Positions 9,186 through 22,367 of a stretch of 64,000 bases of DNA are shown here, piece after piece. This DNA comes from Pseudomonas sp. (GTDB taxonomy: Bacteria; Pseudomonadota; Gammaproteobacteria; Pseudomonadales; Pseudomonadaceae): the NCBI RefSeq assembly GCF_017744435.1, contig NZ_JAGIBG010000003.1:124001-188000 (forward strand), written 5' to 3'. The position numbers and the translations under genes are program-made. Under the pieces are notes generated by a model that worked only from the letters and a program-made list of their open reading frames with translations, did no database searches and was not told where the DNA came from. Position 1 is the stretch's first letter; each line of letters starts with the position of its first letter.

Positions 9186-10328
9186 TTAACGCAACCGCAA
9201 TTCCTCATCCAGCCCTCCCAGCATCACCCTGAAAAACGGATTCGAAGTCGCCCGCGAAAAGTTCCCCGCATCCACGATCAGCGCCCCACGCTCCCCGCGC
9301 ATGTTCACGTTGCCCAGGTTCACCCCGTAATTTTCCTGGTCATCAGGGTGTTGCCCATACAGTGAATCGTCGATGGGGAATGGCAGTGCCACATGGGACA
9401 GCGAGATCAGGCTGGGCGGATACACCGCATCCAGCATCTGCTCGTCAGCCGTGGTTGCCAGGGCCGCGAAGCGTGTCGACTTGAGCTGCGCACTGCCCGG
9501 GCCTCGGGTCGCAATCAAGGTCCGCGCATAGGGGCGGGCCTGGGGTGTGAACATCCTGTCGCGCAGGGCCGCCACCGACGGCCTGAGCATGTCGTCGATA
9601 CCCAGCGAGCCGGCAAAGCGGGCGTAGCGGCTGACGCCGATCATGGGCGAGATCAGCACCAGATGGGTGGGCCTGGCCAGGTGCGGGTCTTCCAGCGCGT
9701 CGAGGCTGTATTTGACAGCCAGTGCGCCGCCATTGGAGAAGCCGACGATGTACAACGGGCTGCCTGCGGGGGTGCGGCGGGTCGCTTCGCGCACGGCCAG
9801 GCGGGTGACGGCCATCCAGTCCTCCCAGTGGGCAGCGGTGAGGCCGGCCGGGACCGTGCCATGCCCGGGCAGGCGCGGGGCGAACACCACATAGCCCAGG
9901 TCCTGAAAGTGCCGGGCGAAGTGGCGCAGGCTGTACGGCGAGTCGGTCAAGCCGTGCAGCAGCACCACCGAGCCCTTGGCGGTCTGCCTGGGTTCGGCGA
10001 TATAGGAGCGGTTCCAGTCATGGCTGAGATTGCCCGGAAACACCCGGCTGCTGGCCACGAAGCGGTTGTAGGCGGACGGCTGCTCGTTGACCAGCTGCTC
10101 GCGCATTTCCCGGTTGACCTGGTTGAACACGCGTTGCTCGGCAGCGAGGTAGTCGCCCCAGCTGGCGTGGTCGATGTCGCTGGCCGGCATCTTGTCCGGC
10201 ACGTAGGTGTGCCACGGCTCCAGCTGGACATCGGCAATTGCGGTGATACGCAAGGCGAACAGCGCAGTGACCAGCAGGGCCAGTACCACCAGTACCATAG
10301 CCACCAGCAAACGGCGTATCGGCATCAT
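9186..10328 (-). CDS. Membrane-anchored alpha/beta hydrolase
   Basis: A 380-aa protein with one N-terminal hydrophobic segment (about residues 7-28) and an alpha/beta-hydrolase domain. The nucleophile elbow GFSNG places Ser198, and VVLLHGLTDSPYSLRHFA forms the HG oxyanion region. The domain resembles carboxylesterases and lysophospholipases that act at the membrane. The anchor suggests the catalytic domain faces the periplasm. ATGs at 10328 and 10325 are both possible starts. It stands alone and is divergent from the next gene. Confidence 0.85.
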   Translation of the reverse strand: MMPIRRLLVAMVLVVLALLVTALFALRITAIADVQLEPWHTYVPDKMPASDIDHASWGDYLAAEQRVFNQVNREMREQLVNEQPSAYNRFVASSRVFPGNLSHDWNRSYIAEPRQTAKGSVVLLHGLTDSPYSLRHFARHFQDLGYVVFAPRLPGHGTVPAGLTAAHWEDWMAVTRLAVREATRRTPAGSPLYIVGFSNGGALAVKYSLDALEDPHLARPTHLVLISPMIGVSRYARFAGSLGIDDMLRPSVAALRDRMFTPQARPYARTLIATRGPGSAQLKSTRFAALATTADEQMLDAVYPPSLISLSHVALPFPIDDSLYGQHPDDQENYGVNLGNVNMRGERGALIVDAGNFSRATSNPFFRVMLGGLDEELRLR

Positions 10329-10405
10329 TCCTCCCTGGACTGTTCCTATGGCGCTATCGGGCTGGCCCGGCTAGTGTCACTGGATTGTCCAGCGAGGCAT
10401 CGAGC

Positions 10406-10879
10406 ATGAACAGGACGTCAATTGCAGCGATCGGGCTGCTGGCAGTGAGTCTGGCCGTAATTGCCGAAGAAGGCGAGCGCGAGGGGGATTATTGGTACGT
10501 ACAGACCAGTGCCTATACCAAGCACTGGACCCACGACCCGGAGCACAACAACCACCAGGAACTGATCGGCATCGAGCGCATCTACACCGACGGCCTGCTG
10601 TGGGGCGCGGCGACTTTCAAGAACTCGTTCTCCCAGCGCTCCTACTACGCCTACCTGGGCAAGGTCTGGGAGCACGAGCGCTATCCCGTGTATGCCAAGC
10701 TGAGCGCGGGGTTGATCGAAGGCTACAAGGGCGAGTATGACGACAAGATCCCGTTGAACCATTTCGGCGTTGCGCCGGTGATCATTCCGTCGTTCGGCGT
10801 GCATTGGGGGCCGGTGGGGGCCGAGTTCGTGGTGCTGGGAGGGGCGGCGGGGATGATCAACGTAGGACTGAGGTTCTGA
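10406..10879 (+). CDS. Small exported protein, possible outer-membrane beta-barrel
   Basis: A 157-aa protein with an N-terminal signal-like stretch (MNRTSIAAIGLLAVSLAV) and then alternating aromatic/hydrophobic strands ending in a terminal aromatic (NVGLRF). Such an ending is typical of proteins inserted by the BAM complex. Charged and aromatic patches (DYWYVQTSAYTKHW, WGAATFKNSF) loosely recall small eight-stranded barrels such as PagP, but I see no firm family match. The ATG at 10406 was chosen because it begins the signal peptide. It ends 11 bp before the terminator at 10890-10910. Confidence 0.7.
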   Translation: MNRTSIAAIGLLAVSLAVIAEEGEREGDYWYVQTSAYTKHWTHDPEHNNHQELIGIERIYTDGLLWGAATFKNSFSQRSYYAYLGKVWEHERYPVYAKLSAGLIEGYKGEYDDKIPLNHFGVAPVIIPSFGVHWGPVGAEFVVLGGAAGMINVGLRF

Positions 10880-10889
10880 AGGGGAGCAA

Positions 10890-10910
10890 GGGGGCTGCAA
10901 GGCAGCCCCC
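10890..10910. terminator. Bidirectional hairpin between convergent genes
   Basis: GGGGGCTGC and GCAGCCCCC form a perfect 9-bp stem with a 3-nt loop. The hairpin sits in the 43-bp gap between the convergent beta-barrel-like gene and dkgB, and could serve both. Confidence 0.7.
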
Positions 10911-10922
10911 GGTGCCAATGCC

Positions 10923-11726
10923 TCAGTCCCAGGCCGGTGCCAGGTTTGCCGGGCTGACTTCGCGGCCATTGCGTTCGAGCGTGGCAATGCGCGCCATGTC
11001 ATCGGCATCCAGGCGCAGGCTCTGGGCAAGCAGGTTGCTGGCCAGGTTCTCACGCTTGGTCGAAGACGGGATCACTGCGTAACCCAGTTGCAGGGCCCAG
11101 GCCAAGGCAACCTGGGCGACCGTGGCCTTGTGCTTGTTGGCAATCTCGGTCAGTACCGGGTCTTTCAGGACCTTGCCATAGGCCAGGGTCATGTAGGAAG
11201 TGACGGTGATGCCCTGCTCCTTGAGGAACGCCGTCAGTTTGCTGTTCTGCAGGTACGGGCTGAGCTCGATCTGGTTGGTGGCGATTTCGCCTTTGCCGAC
11301 CACGGCGATGGCCTGGCGGGTCAGTTCGATGTTGAAGTTGGACACGCCAATCTGACGGGTCAGGCCCAGCTTCTTGGCCTCAGCCAAGGCTCTCATGTAT
11401 TCGGCCAGTTCAACGCCGTTGCCCGGGGCCGGCCAGTGGATCAGCAGCAGGTCGACATGGTCGGTGCGCAGTTTCTGCAGGCTGTCGCGCAGGCTCGGGA
11501 TCAGCTTGTCCGCGGCGTAGTTATCAACCCAGACCTTGGTGGTGATGAACAGCTTGCCGCGTGGCACGCCGCTCTCGGCGATGGCCTGGCCGACCTCGGC
11601 TTCGTTCTGGTAGATCTGTGCGGTGTCGATGACCCGGTAGCCCAGTTCCAGGGCCGACTTGACTGAATCGATGACAGTTTGGCCGGTCAGGCGGAAGGTG
11701 CCGAGGCCGAAGGGTGGGATGCTCAT
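10923..11726 (-). CDS. dkgB: Aldo/keto reductase, 2,5-diketo-D-gluconate reductase B type
   Basis: A 267-aa cytoplasmic NADPH-dependent reductase with a TIM barrel. The catalytic tetrad is visible as Asp34 and Tyr39 (VIDTAQIY), Lys64 (ITTKVW) and His97 (LIHWP). The C-terminal cofactor signature [14 protein letters not shown] is present. Length and sequence fit DkgB, which reduces 2,5-diketo-D-gluconate and also methylglyoxal and other small carbonyls. It has no obvious operon partner. Confidence 0.92.
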   Translation of the reverse strand: MSIPPFGLGTFRLTGQTVIDSVKSALELGYRVIDTAQIYQNEAEVGQAIAESGVPRGKLFITTKVWVDNYAADKLIPSLRDSLQKLRTDHVDLLLIHWPAPGNGVELAEYMRALAEAKKLGLTRQIGVSNFNIELTRQAIAVVGKGEIATNQIELSPYLQNSKLTAFLKEQGITVTSYMTLAYGKVLKDPVLTEIANKHKATVAQVALAWALQLGYAVIPSSTKRENLASNLLAQSLRLDADDMARIATLERNGREVSPANLAPAWD

Positions 11727-11917
11727 GGATCTGCTCCTGGTAAGTGAAAGACGAACCGACTGAGCCTAGTCGCTCAGCATCGCTCGATCTTCGAATGGGA
11801 ACAGTGTGCGGGTTTGCCGAGGATTGATTAAGACCGGGCAGGGCCAAGGTCATTTGTCCTGGAGTCACGAATGGGTGGGGCGACCGTGATTCAGGTAAAA
11901 ACAATGACGCAAACGAA

Positions 11918-11941
11918 ACGGCCCGCCAAAAGGCGGGCCGT
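11918..11941 (-). terminator. Rho-independent terminator after the DUF934 gene
   Basis: A perfect 10-bp stem (ACGGCCCGCC / GGCGGGCCGT) with an AAAA loop. On the minus strand it is followed by a T-rich stretch (TTCGTTT). It lies 20 bp beyond the DUF934 stop and should end the cysI-DUF934 transcript. Confidence 0.85.
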
Positions 11942-11960
11942 CGGGCATTGCAGGTGACAA

Positions 11961-12455
11961 TCAGCGGCGGCGGAACAGCGGCAGCGGCTCGTCGGTGGCG
12001 CCCTGGTAGGTCACCGAGAAGTCCTTCAGGCTCTGCAGCGCGTCTTCCGGGTCCTTGTCGGCACGGATGGCGAACGCGTCGAAGCCGCAGCGGGCCATGA
12101 AGAACAACTGGTCGCGCAGCACGTCGCCGATGGCGCGCAGCTCGCCCTTGTAGCCGTAGCGGTCACGCAGCAGGCGCGCATTCGAATAGCTGCGCCCGTC
12201 GGTGAAGGCCGGGAAGTTCAGGGCGATGACCTGGAAGTGCTGCACGTCGTCGCCGATTTCTTCCGCTTCCTGGTCGCTGTCCAGCCACACACCCAGGCCG
12301 CCGTCACGGGCCTTGAGCACGTGGGCATGGTCGCGCCACATCTGCAGCGGGACGATGTAATCGTCGCAGTTGCTCAGCTCGTCGAACGAGAAGTCCTTGG
12401 GCAGCAGGTGCCAGGTTTCGTCGACGATCTGGTTGTTCTTAATGATTCGCTGCAT
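11961..12455 (-). CDS. DUF934 protein, CysI-associated
   Basis: A 164-aa soluble protein starting MQRIIKNNQIVDETW, with the DUF934 features YIVPLQMWRDH and a C-terminal FAIRADKDPEDAL. Family members are almost always encoded next to sulfite reductase and are thought to assist sulfate assimilation, but the molecular role is unproven. Here it overlaps the 3' end of cysI by 17 bp, which implies translational coupling. Confidence 0.88.
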   Translation of the reverse strand: MQRIIKNNQIVDETWHLLPKDFSFDELSNCDDYIVPLQMWRDHAHVLKARDGGLGVWLDSDQEAEEIGDDVQHFQVIALNFPAFTDGRSYSNARLLRDRYGYKGELRAIGDVLRDQLFFMARCGFDAFAIRADKDPEDALQSLKDFSVTYQGATDEPLPLFRRR

Positions 12456-14091
12456 AGACGCGTTCCTTGAAGGGGTCGATGCCGATACGCTGGTAGGTGT
12501 CGATGAAACGCTCTTCCTCGGTACGTTGTTCGACGTACACGGCGATCAGCTTTTCGATCACATCGGCCATGTCATCCTGGGCAAAGGACGGGCCGAGGAT
12601 CTTGCCCAGGCTTGCGTCGCGCGCGGCGTTGCCGCCCAGCGATACCTGGTAGAACTCCTCGCCCTTCTTGTCCACCCCGAGGATGCCGATGTGGCCGACG
12701 TGGTGGTGGCCGCAGGCGTTCATGCAGCCAGAGATGTTCAGGTCGATCTCGCCGATGTCGAACAGGTAATCCAGGTCGTCGAAACGGCGCTGGATGGATT
12801 CGGCGATCGGGATCGACTTGGCGTTGGCCAGCGAGCAGTAGTCACCGCCCGGGCAGCAGATGATGTCGGTCAGCAGGCCGATGTTCGGCGTGGCGAAGCC
12901 GCCCTCGCGCAGTTCCATCCACAGCGCGTGCAGCTGGCGCTGCTCGACGTCGGCGAGGATGATGTTCTGCTCGTGGGAGGTGCGCAGGAAGCCGAAGCTG
13001 TAGCGCTCGGCGAGGTCCGCCACGGCGTCCAGCTGCTTGTCGGTCAGGTCGCCAGGGGCAACGCCGGTCGGCTTGAGCGACAGGGTCACAGCCACGTAGC
13101 CAGGGCGCTTGTGGGCGCGGGTGTTGCGCGAGCGCCAGCGGGCGAAACCTGGGAATTCGGCGTCCTGGGCGCTGTAGTCGACGTTGTCGAGGGCCAGGTA
13201 CTCAGGGTCGACGAAGTGGCGCGAGACGCGCTGGACTTCGGCTTCGGTCAGGGTGGTGCTGCCGCCGCGCAGGTGGGCCATTTCGGCCTCGACCTTCTCG
13301 GCGAACACTTCCGGGGTCAGTGCCTTGACCAGGATCTTGATCCGCGCCTTGTACTTGTTGTCACGGCGACCGTAACGGTTGTACACGCGCAGGATGGCGT
13401 CGAGGTAGCTGATCAGGTCCTGCCACGGCAGGAACTCGTTGATGAACGAGCCGACCACCGGGGTACGGCCCAGGCCACCACCGACCAGCACGCGGAAGCC
13501 CAGCTCGCCAGCGGCATTGCGCACCGGCTCCAGGCCGATGTCGTGCACTTCGATGGCGGCGCGGTCTTCCTTCGAGCCGTTGATGGCAATCTTGAACTTG
13601 CGCGGCAGGTAGGCGAATTCCGGGTGGAAGGTGGTCCACTGGCGGACAATTTCGCACCATGGGCGCGGGTCGACCAGTTCATCCGCGGCAACACCGGCGA
13701 ACTGGTCGGTGGTGGTGTTGCGCAGGCAGTTGCCGCTGGTCTGGATCGCGTGCATCTGCACGGTGGCCAGCTCGGCGAGGATGTCCGGGATGTCTTCCAG
13801 TGCCGGCCAGTTGTACTGCACGTTCTGGCGGGTGGAAATGTGGGCATAGCCCTTGTCGTAGTCGCGGGCGATCTTGGCCAGGGTGCGAACCTGGTTGGCG
13901 TTCAGCTGGCCGTACGGCACGGCGACACGCAGCATCGGCGCGAAACGTTGGATATAGAGGCCGTTCTGCAGGCGCAGAGGGCGGAATTCTTCTTCGCTCA
14001 GCTCACCGGCCAGGTAGCGGCGGGTCTGATCCCGAAACTGCTTGACGCGGTCCTCGATGATCCGCTGATCGTACTCGTCGTATACGTACAT
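12439..14091 (-). CDS. cysI: Sulfite reductase hemoprotein (nitrite/sulfite reductase family)
   Basis: A 550-aa cytoplasmic enzyme that reduces sulfite to sulfide with six electrons, using sirohaem coupled to a [4Fe-4S] cluster. The cluster/sirohaem cysteines are clear: CPGGDYC (C-x5-C) and CMNAC (C-x3-C), separated by about 40 residues. Two ferredoxin-like half-domains flank them (HISTRQNVQYNW early; TSHEQNIILADV later). At 550 aa it is the shorter single-chain type common in Pseudomonas. It overlaps the DUF934 gene and ends at a shared terminator. A 214-bp upstream gap should hold its promoter. Confidence 0.93.
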   Translation of the reverse strand: MYVYDEYDQRIIEDRVKQFRDQTRRYLAGELSEEEFRPLRLQNGLYIQRFAPMLRVAVPYGQLNANQVRTLAKIARDYDKGYAHISTRQNVQYNWPALEDIPDILAELATVQMHAIQTSGNCLRNTTTDQFAGVAADELVDPRPWCEIVRQWTTFHPEFAYLPRKFKIAINGSKEDRAAIEVHDIGLEPVRNAAGELGFRVLVGGGLGRTPVVGSFINEFLPWQDLISYLDAILRVYNRYGRRDNKYKARIKILVKALTPEVFAEKVEAEMAHLRGGSTTLTEAEVQRVSRHFVDPEYLALDNVDYSAQDAEFPGFARWRSRNTRAHKRPGYVAVTLSLKPTGVAPGDLTDKQLDAVADLAERYSFGFLRTSHEQNIILADVEQRQLHALWMELREGGFATPNIGLLTDIICCPGGDYCSLANAKSIPIAESIQRRFDDLDYLFDIGEIDLNISGCMNACGHHHVGHIGILGVDKKGEEFYQVSLGGNAARDASLGKILGPSFAQDDMADVIEKLIAVYVEQRTEEERFIDTYQRIGIDPFKERVYAANH

Positions 14092-14305
14092 AAAAGTCCT
14101 GTCTCAGGCTGCATGCAGCTATTCGCGCGCACGGCCGCGCACTCCGGTTCGGAGCCGGGGAACGATAGCAGGTTGGGTTTATGCGCTAAAGTGATGTTTT
14201 TGCATATGAAAAGAACCAAAAGAACTAAGTGAGACTGACTGCCATTTGTTACCCCTGCGTGCGACAGGTTTATACTCGGCGGTTTGTTTCAACGGGTGTA
14301 TCCGC

Positions 14306-15382
14306 ATGCTCAAGGCGCTTTGCCAAAGCTTGTGCCTGGGCCTGCCACTGGCAGCCTCCGCTCAGGCCGCCTCGGTGGTGTTTCTCAATCCTGGCCTGTC
14401 GGACGAGACGTTCTGGACCAGCTACTCGCGTTTCATGCAGGCTGCCGCTGATGAGCTGGGCATGACCCTGCGCGTGGAGTACAGCGAGCGCGATGCTGCG
14501 CTGGCGATGAGCCAGGCGCGGGCGATTCTCAAGGGCCCGCAGCGGCCCGACTACCTGGTGCTGGTGAATGAGCAGTACGTCGCGCCAGAGATCATCCGCC
14601 TATCCCAGGGCACCGGGGTCAAGCTGTTCCTGGTCAACAACGGCCTCACCGCGACCCAGGCCAGAAGCATCCAGGCCCAGCCCGACCGGTACGGGCAGAT
14701 ACTCGGCACCTTGACTGCCAATGACGAGCAGGCGGGCTTTCGGATGTTGCACGAGATGGTCGCCTTGCTGCCGCGTGACAATGAGCCGATCGACCTGGTG
14801 GCTTTTGCCGGAGTCAAGACCACTCCGGCTTCACAATTGCGAGAAGCGGGCATGCGCCGGGCACTGGCCGACTTTCCCCAGGTGCGCCTGCGTCAGGTGG
14901 TGTACGGCGGCTGGAACCGTGAGCGCGCCTACGAGCAGGCGCAGCAATTGCTGCAGCGCTACCCGAAGACCCGGCTGGTGTGGGCGGCCAACGACCAGAT
15001 GGCCCTTGGTGCGATGCAGGCGTTCGAGCAGGCCGGGCGCAAGCCTGGGCGCGATGTGGTGTTCGCCGCCGTCAACAGTTCGCCGGAAGCCTTGCGCGCC
15101 CGTATCGATGGGCGCCTGGGCGTGCTGATGGGCGGGCACTCCACGCTGGGTGGCTGGGCCATGGTGATGCTGCACGACGATGCCCAGGGCCTGGAGGTGA
15201 ATCGCGACGGCAAGCGTGAGCACACGCTGCCGGTGCTGCAGTCGATCGACCAGGCCAAGGCGCGGCGATGGCTGAAGCTGCTGGAACGGGACGACTACGG
15301 CGTCGATTTTCAGCATTACAGCGCCGAAGGGCGTTCGCCGAGCTACCAGTACCCGTTTCTGACGTCACCCGTCGACTATTGA
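14306..15382 (+). CDS. Periplasmic sugar-type binding protein of an ABC/sensory system
   Basis: A 358-aa exported protein. A signal peptide (MLKALCQSLCLGLPLAASAQA) is followed by a type 1 periplasmic-binding fold (VVFLNPGLSDETFW at the start; GILTANDEQAGFRML-like middle; LVWAANDQMALGAMQAF, the motif of the Rbs/LacI-like family). No permease or ATPase gene is adjacent, so it may feed a distant transporter or act as a sensor. The ATG at 14306 was taken as the start because it opens the signal peptide; the frame to 14246 adds a leader that is not signal-like. It is divergent from cysI. Confidence 0.82.
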   Translation: MLKALCQSLCLGLPLAASAQAASVVFLNPGLSDETFWTSYSRFMQAAADELGMTLRVEYSERDAALAMSQARAILKGPQRPDYLVLVNEQYVAPEIIRLSQGTGVKLFLVNNGLTATQARSIQAQPDRYGQILGTLTANDEQAGFRMLHEMVALLPRDNEPIDLVAFAGVKTTPASQLREAGMRRALADFPQVRLRQVVYGGWNRERAYEQAQQLLQRYPKTRLVWAANDQMALGAMQAFEQAGRKPGRDVVFAAVNSSPEALRARIDGRLGVLMGGHSTLGGWAMVMLHDDAQGLEVNRDGKREHTLPVLQSIDQAKARRWLKLLERDDYGVDFQHYSAEGRSPSYQYPFLTSPVDY

Positions 15383-15467
15383 AAGACCTTGCTTGAGAGA
15401 AGGGCATTGCTCGTCTTAACTGCTGGTGGTGAAGTGCATTCCCATAACCACTACAAGAGGCAATGCA

Positions 15468-15581
15468 ATGGGAAACTCTACCAAGGTCCGCAAAGCTGAC
15501 AGCAGTGTCGATGCCTGGGCGATCCTCTGCCTGATCGTCCTGGTGGTGGTCACTGCCGTTTATTGGGTCAGCCACCAGTGA
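15468..15581 (+). CDS. 37-aa single-helix membrane protein
   Basis: A short ORF with an AAGAGG ribosome binding site 7 nt before its ATG. It encodes a charged N-terminus (MGNSTKVRKADSSVD) and one hydrophobic helix (AILCLIVLVVVTAVYW) ending SHQ. A rho-independent terminator follows 29 bp later, so it has the full outline of a small gene. It would be a single-pass inner-membrane protein with an N-in orientation. Function unknown. Confidence 0.75.
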   Translation: MGNSTKVRKADSSVDAWAILCLIVLVVVTAVYWVSHQ

Positions 15582-15610
15582 CTTGAAACTCAAGACCGTG
15601 ATACCGCCAG

Positions 15611-15650
15611 AACGCCTGCGGGAGGGATACCCGCAGGCGTTTTCGTTTTT
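15611..15650 (+). terminator. Rho-independent terminator of the 37-aa protein gene
   Basis: The stem AACGCCTGCGGG/CCCGCAGGCGTT has a short loop and is followed by TTCGTTTTT. It is oriented for the plus-strand small gene just upstream and may also serve the convergent DUF2970 gene. Confidence 0.85.
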
Positions 15651-15659
15651 GTAGAGCGC

Positions 15660-15878
15660 TCAGTGGGCCGTGAGGTGCAGGGCCAGTTGCACCAGGCCGA
15701 TCAGCACAGCGATGAACACCAGGGTGAACAGGGTGCCCATCACGATGAAGTGGCTGGCTTTGCCGTGGGTGAAGTCGCGGGCGCGGTTCTTGCCGCTCTG
15801 CACGCCGAAGGCGGCGGCGAGGATGCTGTGCAGCATCTGCCAGAAGGTTGGGGGCTTGCCCTGGCTGGAATCGTCCAT
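15660..15878 (-). CDS. DUF2970 small membrane protein
   Basis: A 72-aa protein with a soluble N-terminus (MDDSSQGKPPTFWQMLHSIL) that includes the family motif AAAFGVQSGKNRARDF, and one C-terminal membrane helix (IVMGTLFTLVFIAVLIGLVQ). The ATG at 15878 is preceded by AAGGAG. DUF2970 proteins are small inner-membrane proteins of unknown role in Proteobacteria. It converges with the 37-aa membrane protein gene. Confidence 0.85.
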   Translation of the reverse strand: MDDSSQGKPPTFWQMLHSILAAAFGVQSGKNRARDFTHGKASHFIVMGTLFTLVFIAVLIGLVQLALHLTAH

Positions 15879-15943
15879 GGTGGCTCCTTGGGGTATCGGA
15901 GGCAATCAGGGACAGTGTAGGCAATGGGTGAGAGGTTGCCTGT

Positions 15944-16058
15944 GCCGGCCTCTTCGCGGGCACGCCCGCTCCCACAGGTACAGCGCAAGCCGTAAGAACG
16001 GTGCGGTCCCTGTGGGAGCGGGCTCATCGGGGCGCCGAACCGCCGCGAAGAAGCCAGT
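15944..16058. repeat. Inverted pair of 35-bp P. putida REP elements
   Basis: A full 35-bp REP (15944-15978; internal stem GCGGG...CCCGC and the tail CTCCCACAGG) faces a second, inverted copy (about 16009-16058). The second is interrupted by about 15 bp of extra sequence (CTCATCGGGGCGCCGAA). The pair lies just 3' of metH. Confidence 0.88.
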
Positions 16059-16064
16059 GCGGTC

Positions 16065-19772
<3,708 letters not shown>

Positions 19773-19961
19773 AGGAACTACCTGGTCGGGCAAATATCAG
19801 AAGGTGCCGAATCATAACAAAGCTGCGCGGTTTTTAGGCGCATTGCCCATTTGCATGAATTCTGTTCATGTTGGGCGGGCGTCAGGCAAGTTATGCAAAC
19901 AGAGCACCCAAGGACGACCAGGCAAATCGTGATGGCTTTCAAAAACCAGGACTTTCCGCAC

Positions 19962-22262
19962 ATGGTGCATCGTATCCTTGTCAGCGTCTTCGCTCTGCTC
20001 ATCAGCAGCGTGGCGTTCGGACAGGCCCCCCAATCGAGCCCGGCCATTTCCTACACCCGGGACATCCAGCCGATCTTCACCGAGAAATGCGTGGCCTGCC
20101 ACGCCTGCAACGACGCCGCTTGCCAGCTCAAGCTGGAAAGCCCTGAAGGCGCGGTGCGCGGTGCCACCAAGGTGCCGGTGTACCAGGGCGAACGCAGCAA
20201 GGCCGTGCCCCCTACACGGTTGTTCTACGACGCCCACAGTGAAGATGAATGGCGCAAGAAGGGCTTCTATTCGGTGCTCGACAACCAGGGCAGCCAGGCG
20301 GCGCTGATGGCGCGCATGCTCGAACTGGGGCACAAGACCCCGCTCACGCCCAACGCCAAGCTGCCCGAGGAGATTGTCCTGGGGCTCAACCGCAACAACA
20401 TGTGCCCGCTGCCCGAAGAGTTCGACGCCTATGCCGGCGCCCACCCCAAGGAGGGCATGCCACTGGCAGTCACTGGCCTGACCGACAAGGAATACCACAC
20501 GATGCGCCGCTGGCTGGCCGCCGGCGCGCCGGTCGAGTACCAGCCGATCCAGCCCAGTGCGGCCGAGGCCAGGCAGATCGCCGACTGGGAAGAGCTGCTC
20601 AATCGTCCGGGTTCCACCGAGGCGCTGGTCGCCCGCTGGCTGTACGAGCACCTGTTCCTGGCGCACATCTACTTCGTCGGCGGCGAGCAGGGCCACTTCT
20701 TCCAGTGGGTACGCTCGCGGACGCCAAGCGGCAAGCCGGTCGACATCATCGCCACGCGCCGCCCCAACGACCCGCCGGGCACCGACTTCTATTACCGGCT
20801 GATCCCGGTGCAGGGCGTGATCGTGCACAAGACCCACATCACCTACCCGATGGGGCCGCAGAAGCTCAAGCGCGTGAAGCAGCTGTTCTACGCCGGCGAC
20901 TGGCATGCCAGCGCGCTGCCGGGCTACGGCCCACGCCACCGGGCCAACCCGTTCGAAACCTTCGAGGCGATCCCGGCGGTGGCGCGCTACCAGTTCATGC
21001 TGGATAACGCCGAGTACTTCGTGCGCACCTTCATTCGGGGGCCGGTGTGCCGCGGGCAGATCGCCACCGATGTGATCCGCGACAATTTCTGGGCGCTGTT
21101 CCAGGAACCGGCCCATGACCGCTACATCACCGATGCCAAGTACCGCGGCGAAGCCACGCCGCTGCTGGCCATGCCGGGGCAGATCGATGACGTCGGCAGC
21201 GTGCTGAACCTGTGGCATGCCTACCGTGACAAGCGCAACGATTACGAAAAACTGCGCCGCGAGGCCTATGCCGAAATGCCGGCGCCGGGCTGGGCAACCC
21301 TGTGGGCCGGTAACGACAACGCACTGCTGAGTATTTTCCGCCACTTCGACAGCGCTTCGGTGACAAAAGGCCTGATTGGCGACGTGCCGCTGACCGTGTG
21401 GCTGTTCGACTACCCGCTGTTCGAGCGAACCTATTACCAGTTGGCGGTCAACTTCGATGTGTACGGCAACGTCTCGCACCAGTTGCAGACGCGCCTGTAC
21501 TTCGACCTTATCCGCAACGGCGCCGAGGTCAACTTCCTGCGCCTGATGCCGGCCGACCAGCGTGGCAAGATCCTCGGCAGCTGGTACCAGAACAGCGGCA
21601 AGGTGAAGATGTGGCTGGACTACGAAGACATCGATACCGACACGCCAAGCGGCATCAAGCTCGACCCACGCGACCCCAAGCGCGACTTCGGCCTGAAACT
21701 GCTGCAACGCACCGGTAGCCTGAACGCCGCGCCGGACCCGATCAACCGCTGCACCGGCGCCTATTGCTCGCGGCCGCAGATGAGCGAGGAATTCCGCAAC
21801 GTCGAGCAGTCGCTCAGTCGCCTGGTGTCGCGCCCGGCCGCCGGCCTGAAGGTGATCGGCCAGCTGCCCGAGGCGACCATGCTGCGCATCGAAGGCGAGG
21901 GCGGCCAGCGGCAGGTCTACAGCCTGCTGCGCAACCGCGCGCACAGCAACGTGGCGTTCCTGCTCGGTGAGGCGTACCGCTACCAGCCGGGGCTGGACAC
22001 CCTGACCCTGTACCCGGGCGTGCTCAGCAGCTACCCGAACTTCATCTTCAACATCCCGGCCAAGGATGTGCCGGAGTTCGTCGAGGACATGGAGTACGCC
22101 AAGGATGACCCGGCGAAGTTCGAGCGCATCGTCATGCGCTGGGGCGTGCGCCGCAGCCACCCGCAGTTCTGGCGCTACTTCCATGACCTCAGCAGCTACA
22201 TCAAGGAAACCGATCCGGTGGAGGACGGGGTGCTGGACATGAACCGCTACGAGAACCTCTGA
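19962..22262 (+). CDS. cti: Fatty acid cis/trans isomerase
   Basis: A 766-aa periplasmic haem protein that converts cis to trans unsaturated fatty acids in membrane phospholipids, the fast solvent and heat response of P. putida and relatives. A signal peptide (MVHRILVSVFALLISSVAFGQA) is followed by a c-type haem site CVACH (Cys43, Cys46, His47), as described for Cti. The ATG at 19962 starts the signal peptide; the upstream frame to 19851 lacks that character. It is a single-gene unit divergent from metH, consistent with constitutive expression and activity controlled by membrane state. Confidence 0.95.
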   Translation: MVHRILVSVFALLISSVAFGQAPQSSPAISYTRDIQPIFTEKCVACHACNDAACQLKLESPEGAVRGATKVPVYQGERSKAVPPTRLFYDAHSEDEWRKKGFYSVLDNQGSQAALMARMLELGHKTPLTPNAKLPEEIVLGLNRNNMCPLPEEFDAYAGAHPKEGMPLAVTGLTDKEYHTMRRWLAAGAPVEYQPIQPSAAEARQIADWEELLNRPGSTEALVARWLYEHLFLAHIYFVGGEQGHFFQWVRSRTPSGKPVDIIATRRPNDPPGTDFYYRLIPVQGVIVHKTHITYPMGPQKLKRVKQLFYAGDWHASALPGYGPRHRANPFETFEAIPAVARYQFMLDNAEYFVRTFIRGPVCRGQIATDVIRDNFWALFQEPAHDRYITDAKYRGEATPLLAMPGQIDDVGSVLNLWHAYRDKRNDYEKLRREAYAEMPAPGWATLWAGNDNALLSIFRHFDSASVTKGLIGDVPLTVWLFDYPLFERTYYQLAVNFDVYGNVSHQLQTRLYFDLIRNGAEVNFLRLMPADQRGKILGSWYQNSGKVKMWLDYEDIDTDTPSGIKLDPRDPKRDFGLKLLQRTGSLNAAPDPINRCTGAYCSRPQMSEEFRNVEQSLSRLVSRPAAGLKVIGQLPEATMLRIEGEGGQRQVYSLLRNRAHSNVAFLLGEAYRYQPGLDTLTLYPGVLSSYPNFIFNIPAKDVPEFVEDMEYAKDDPAKFERIVMRWGVRRSHPQFWRYFHDLSSYIKETDPVEDGVLDMNRYENL

Positions 22263-22367
22263 TCGGGTGGGCTGACCTTTCCGAATACGCTGCGGTCGGA
22301 ATCGGTAGGTGGCCCGGGGGCTGTTATAGCCTCCGGGCCTCAATGCACCGGCAATCGCAGGTATTCC

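Noticed and set aside
12370..14232. A 620-aa open frame opposite cysI
   Set aside because: Antisense shadow; the CysI cluster cysteines and sirohaem motifs are on the minus strand.
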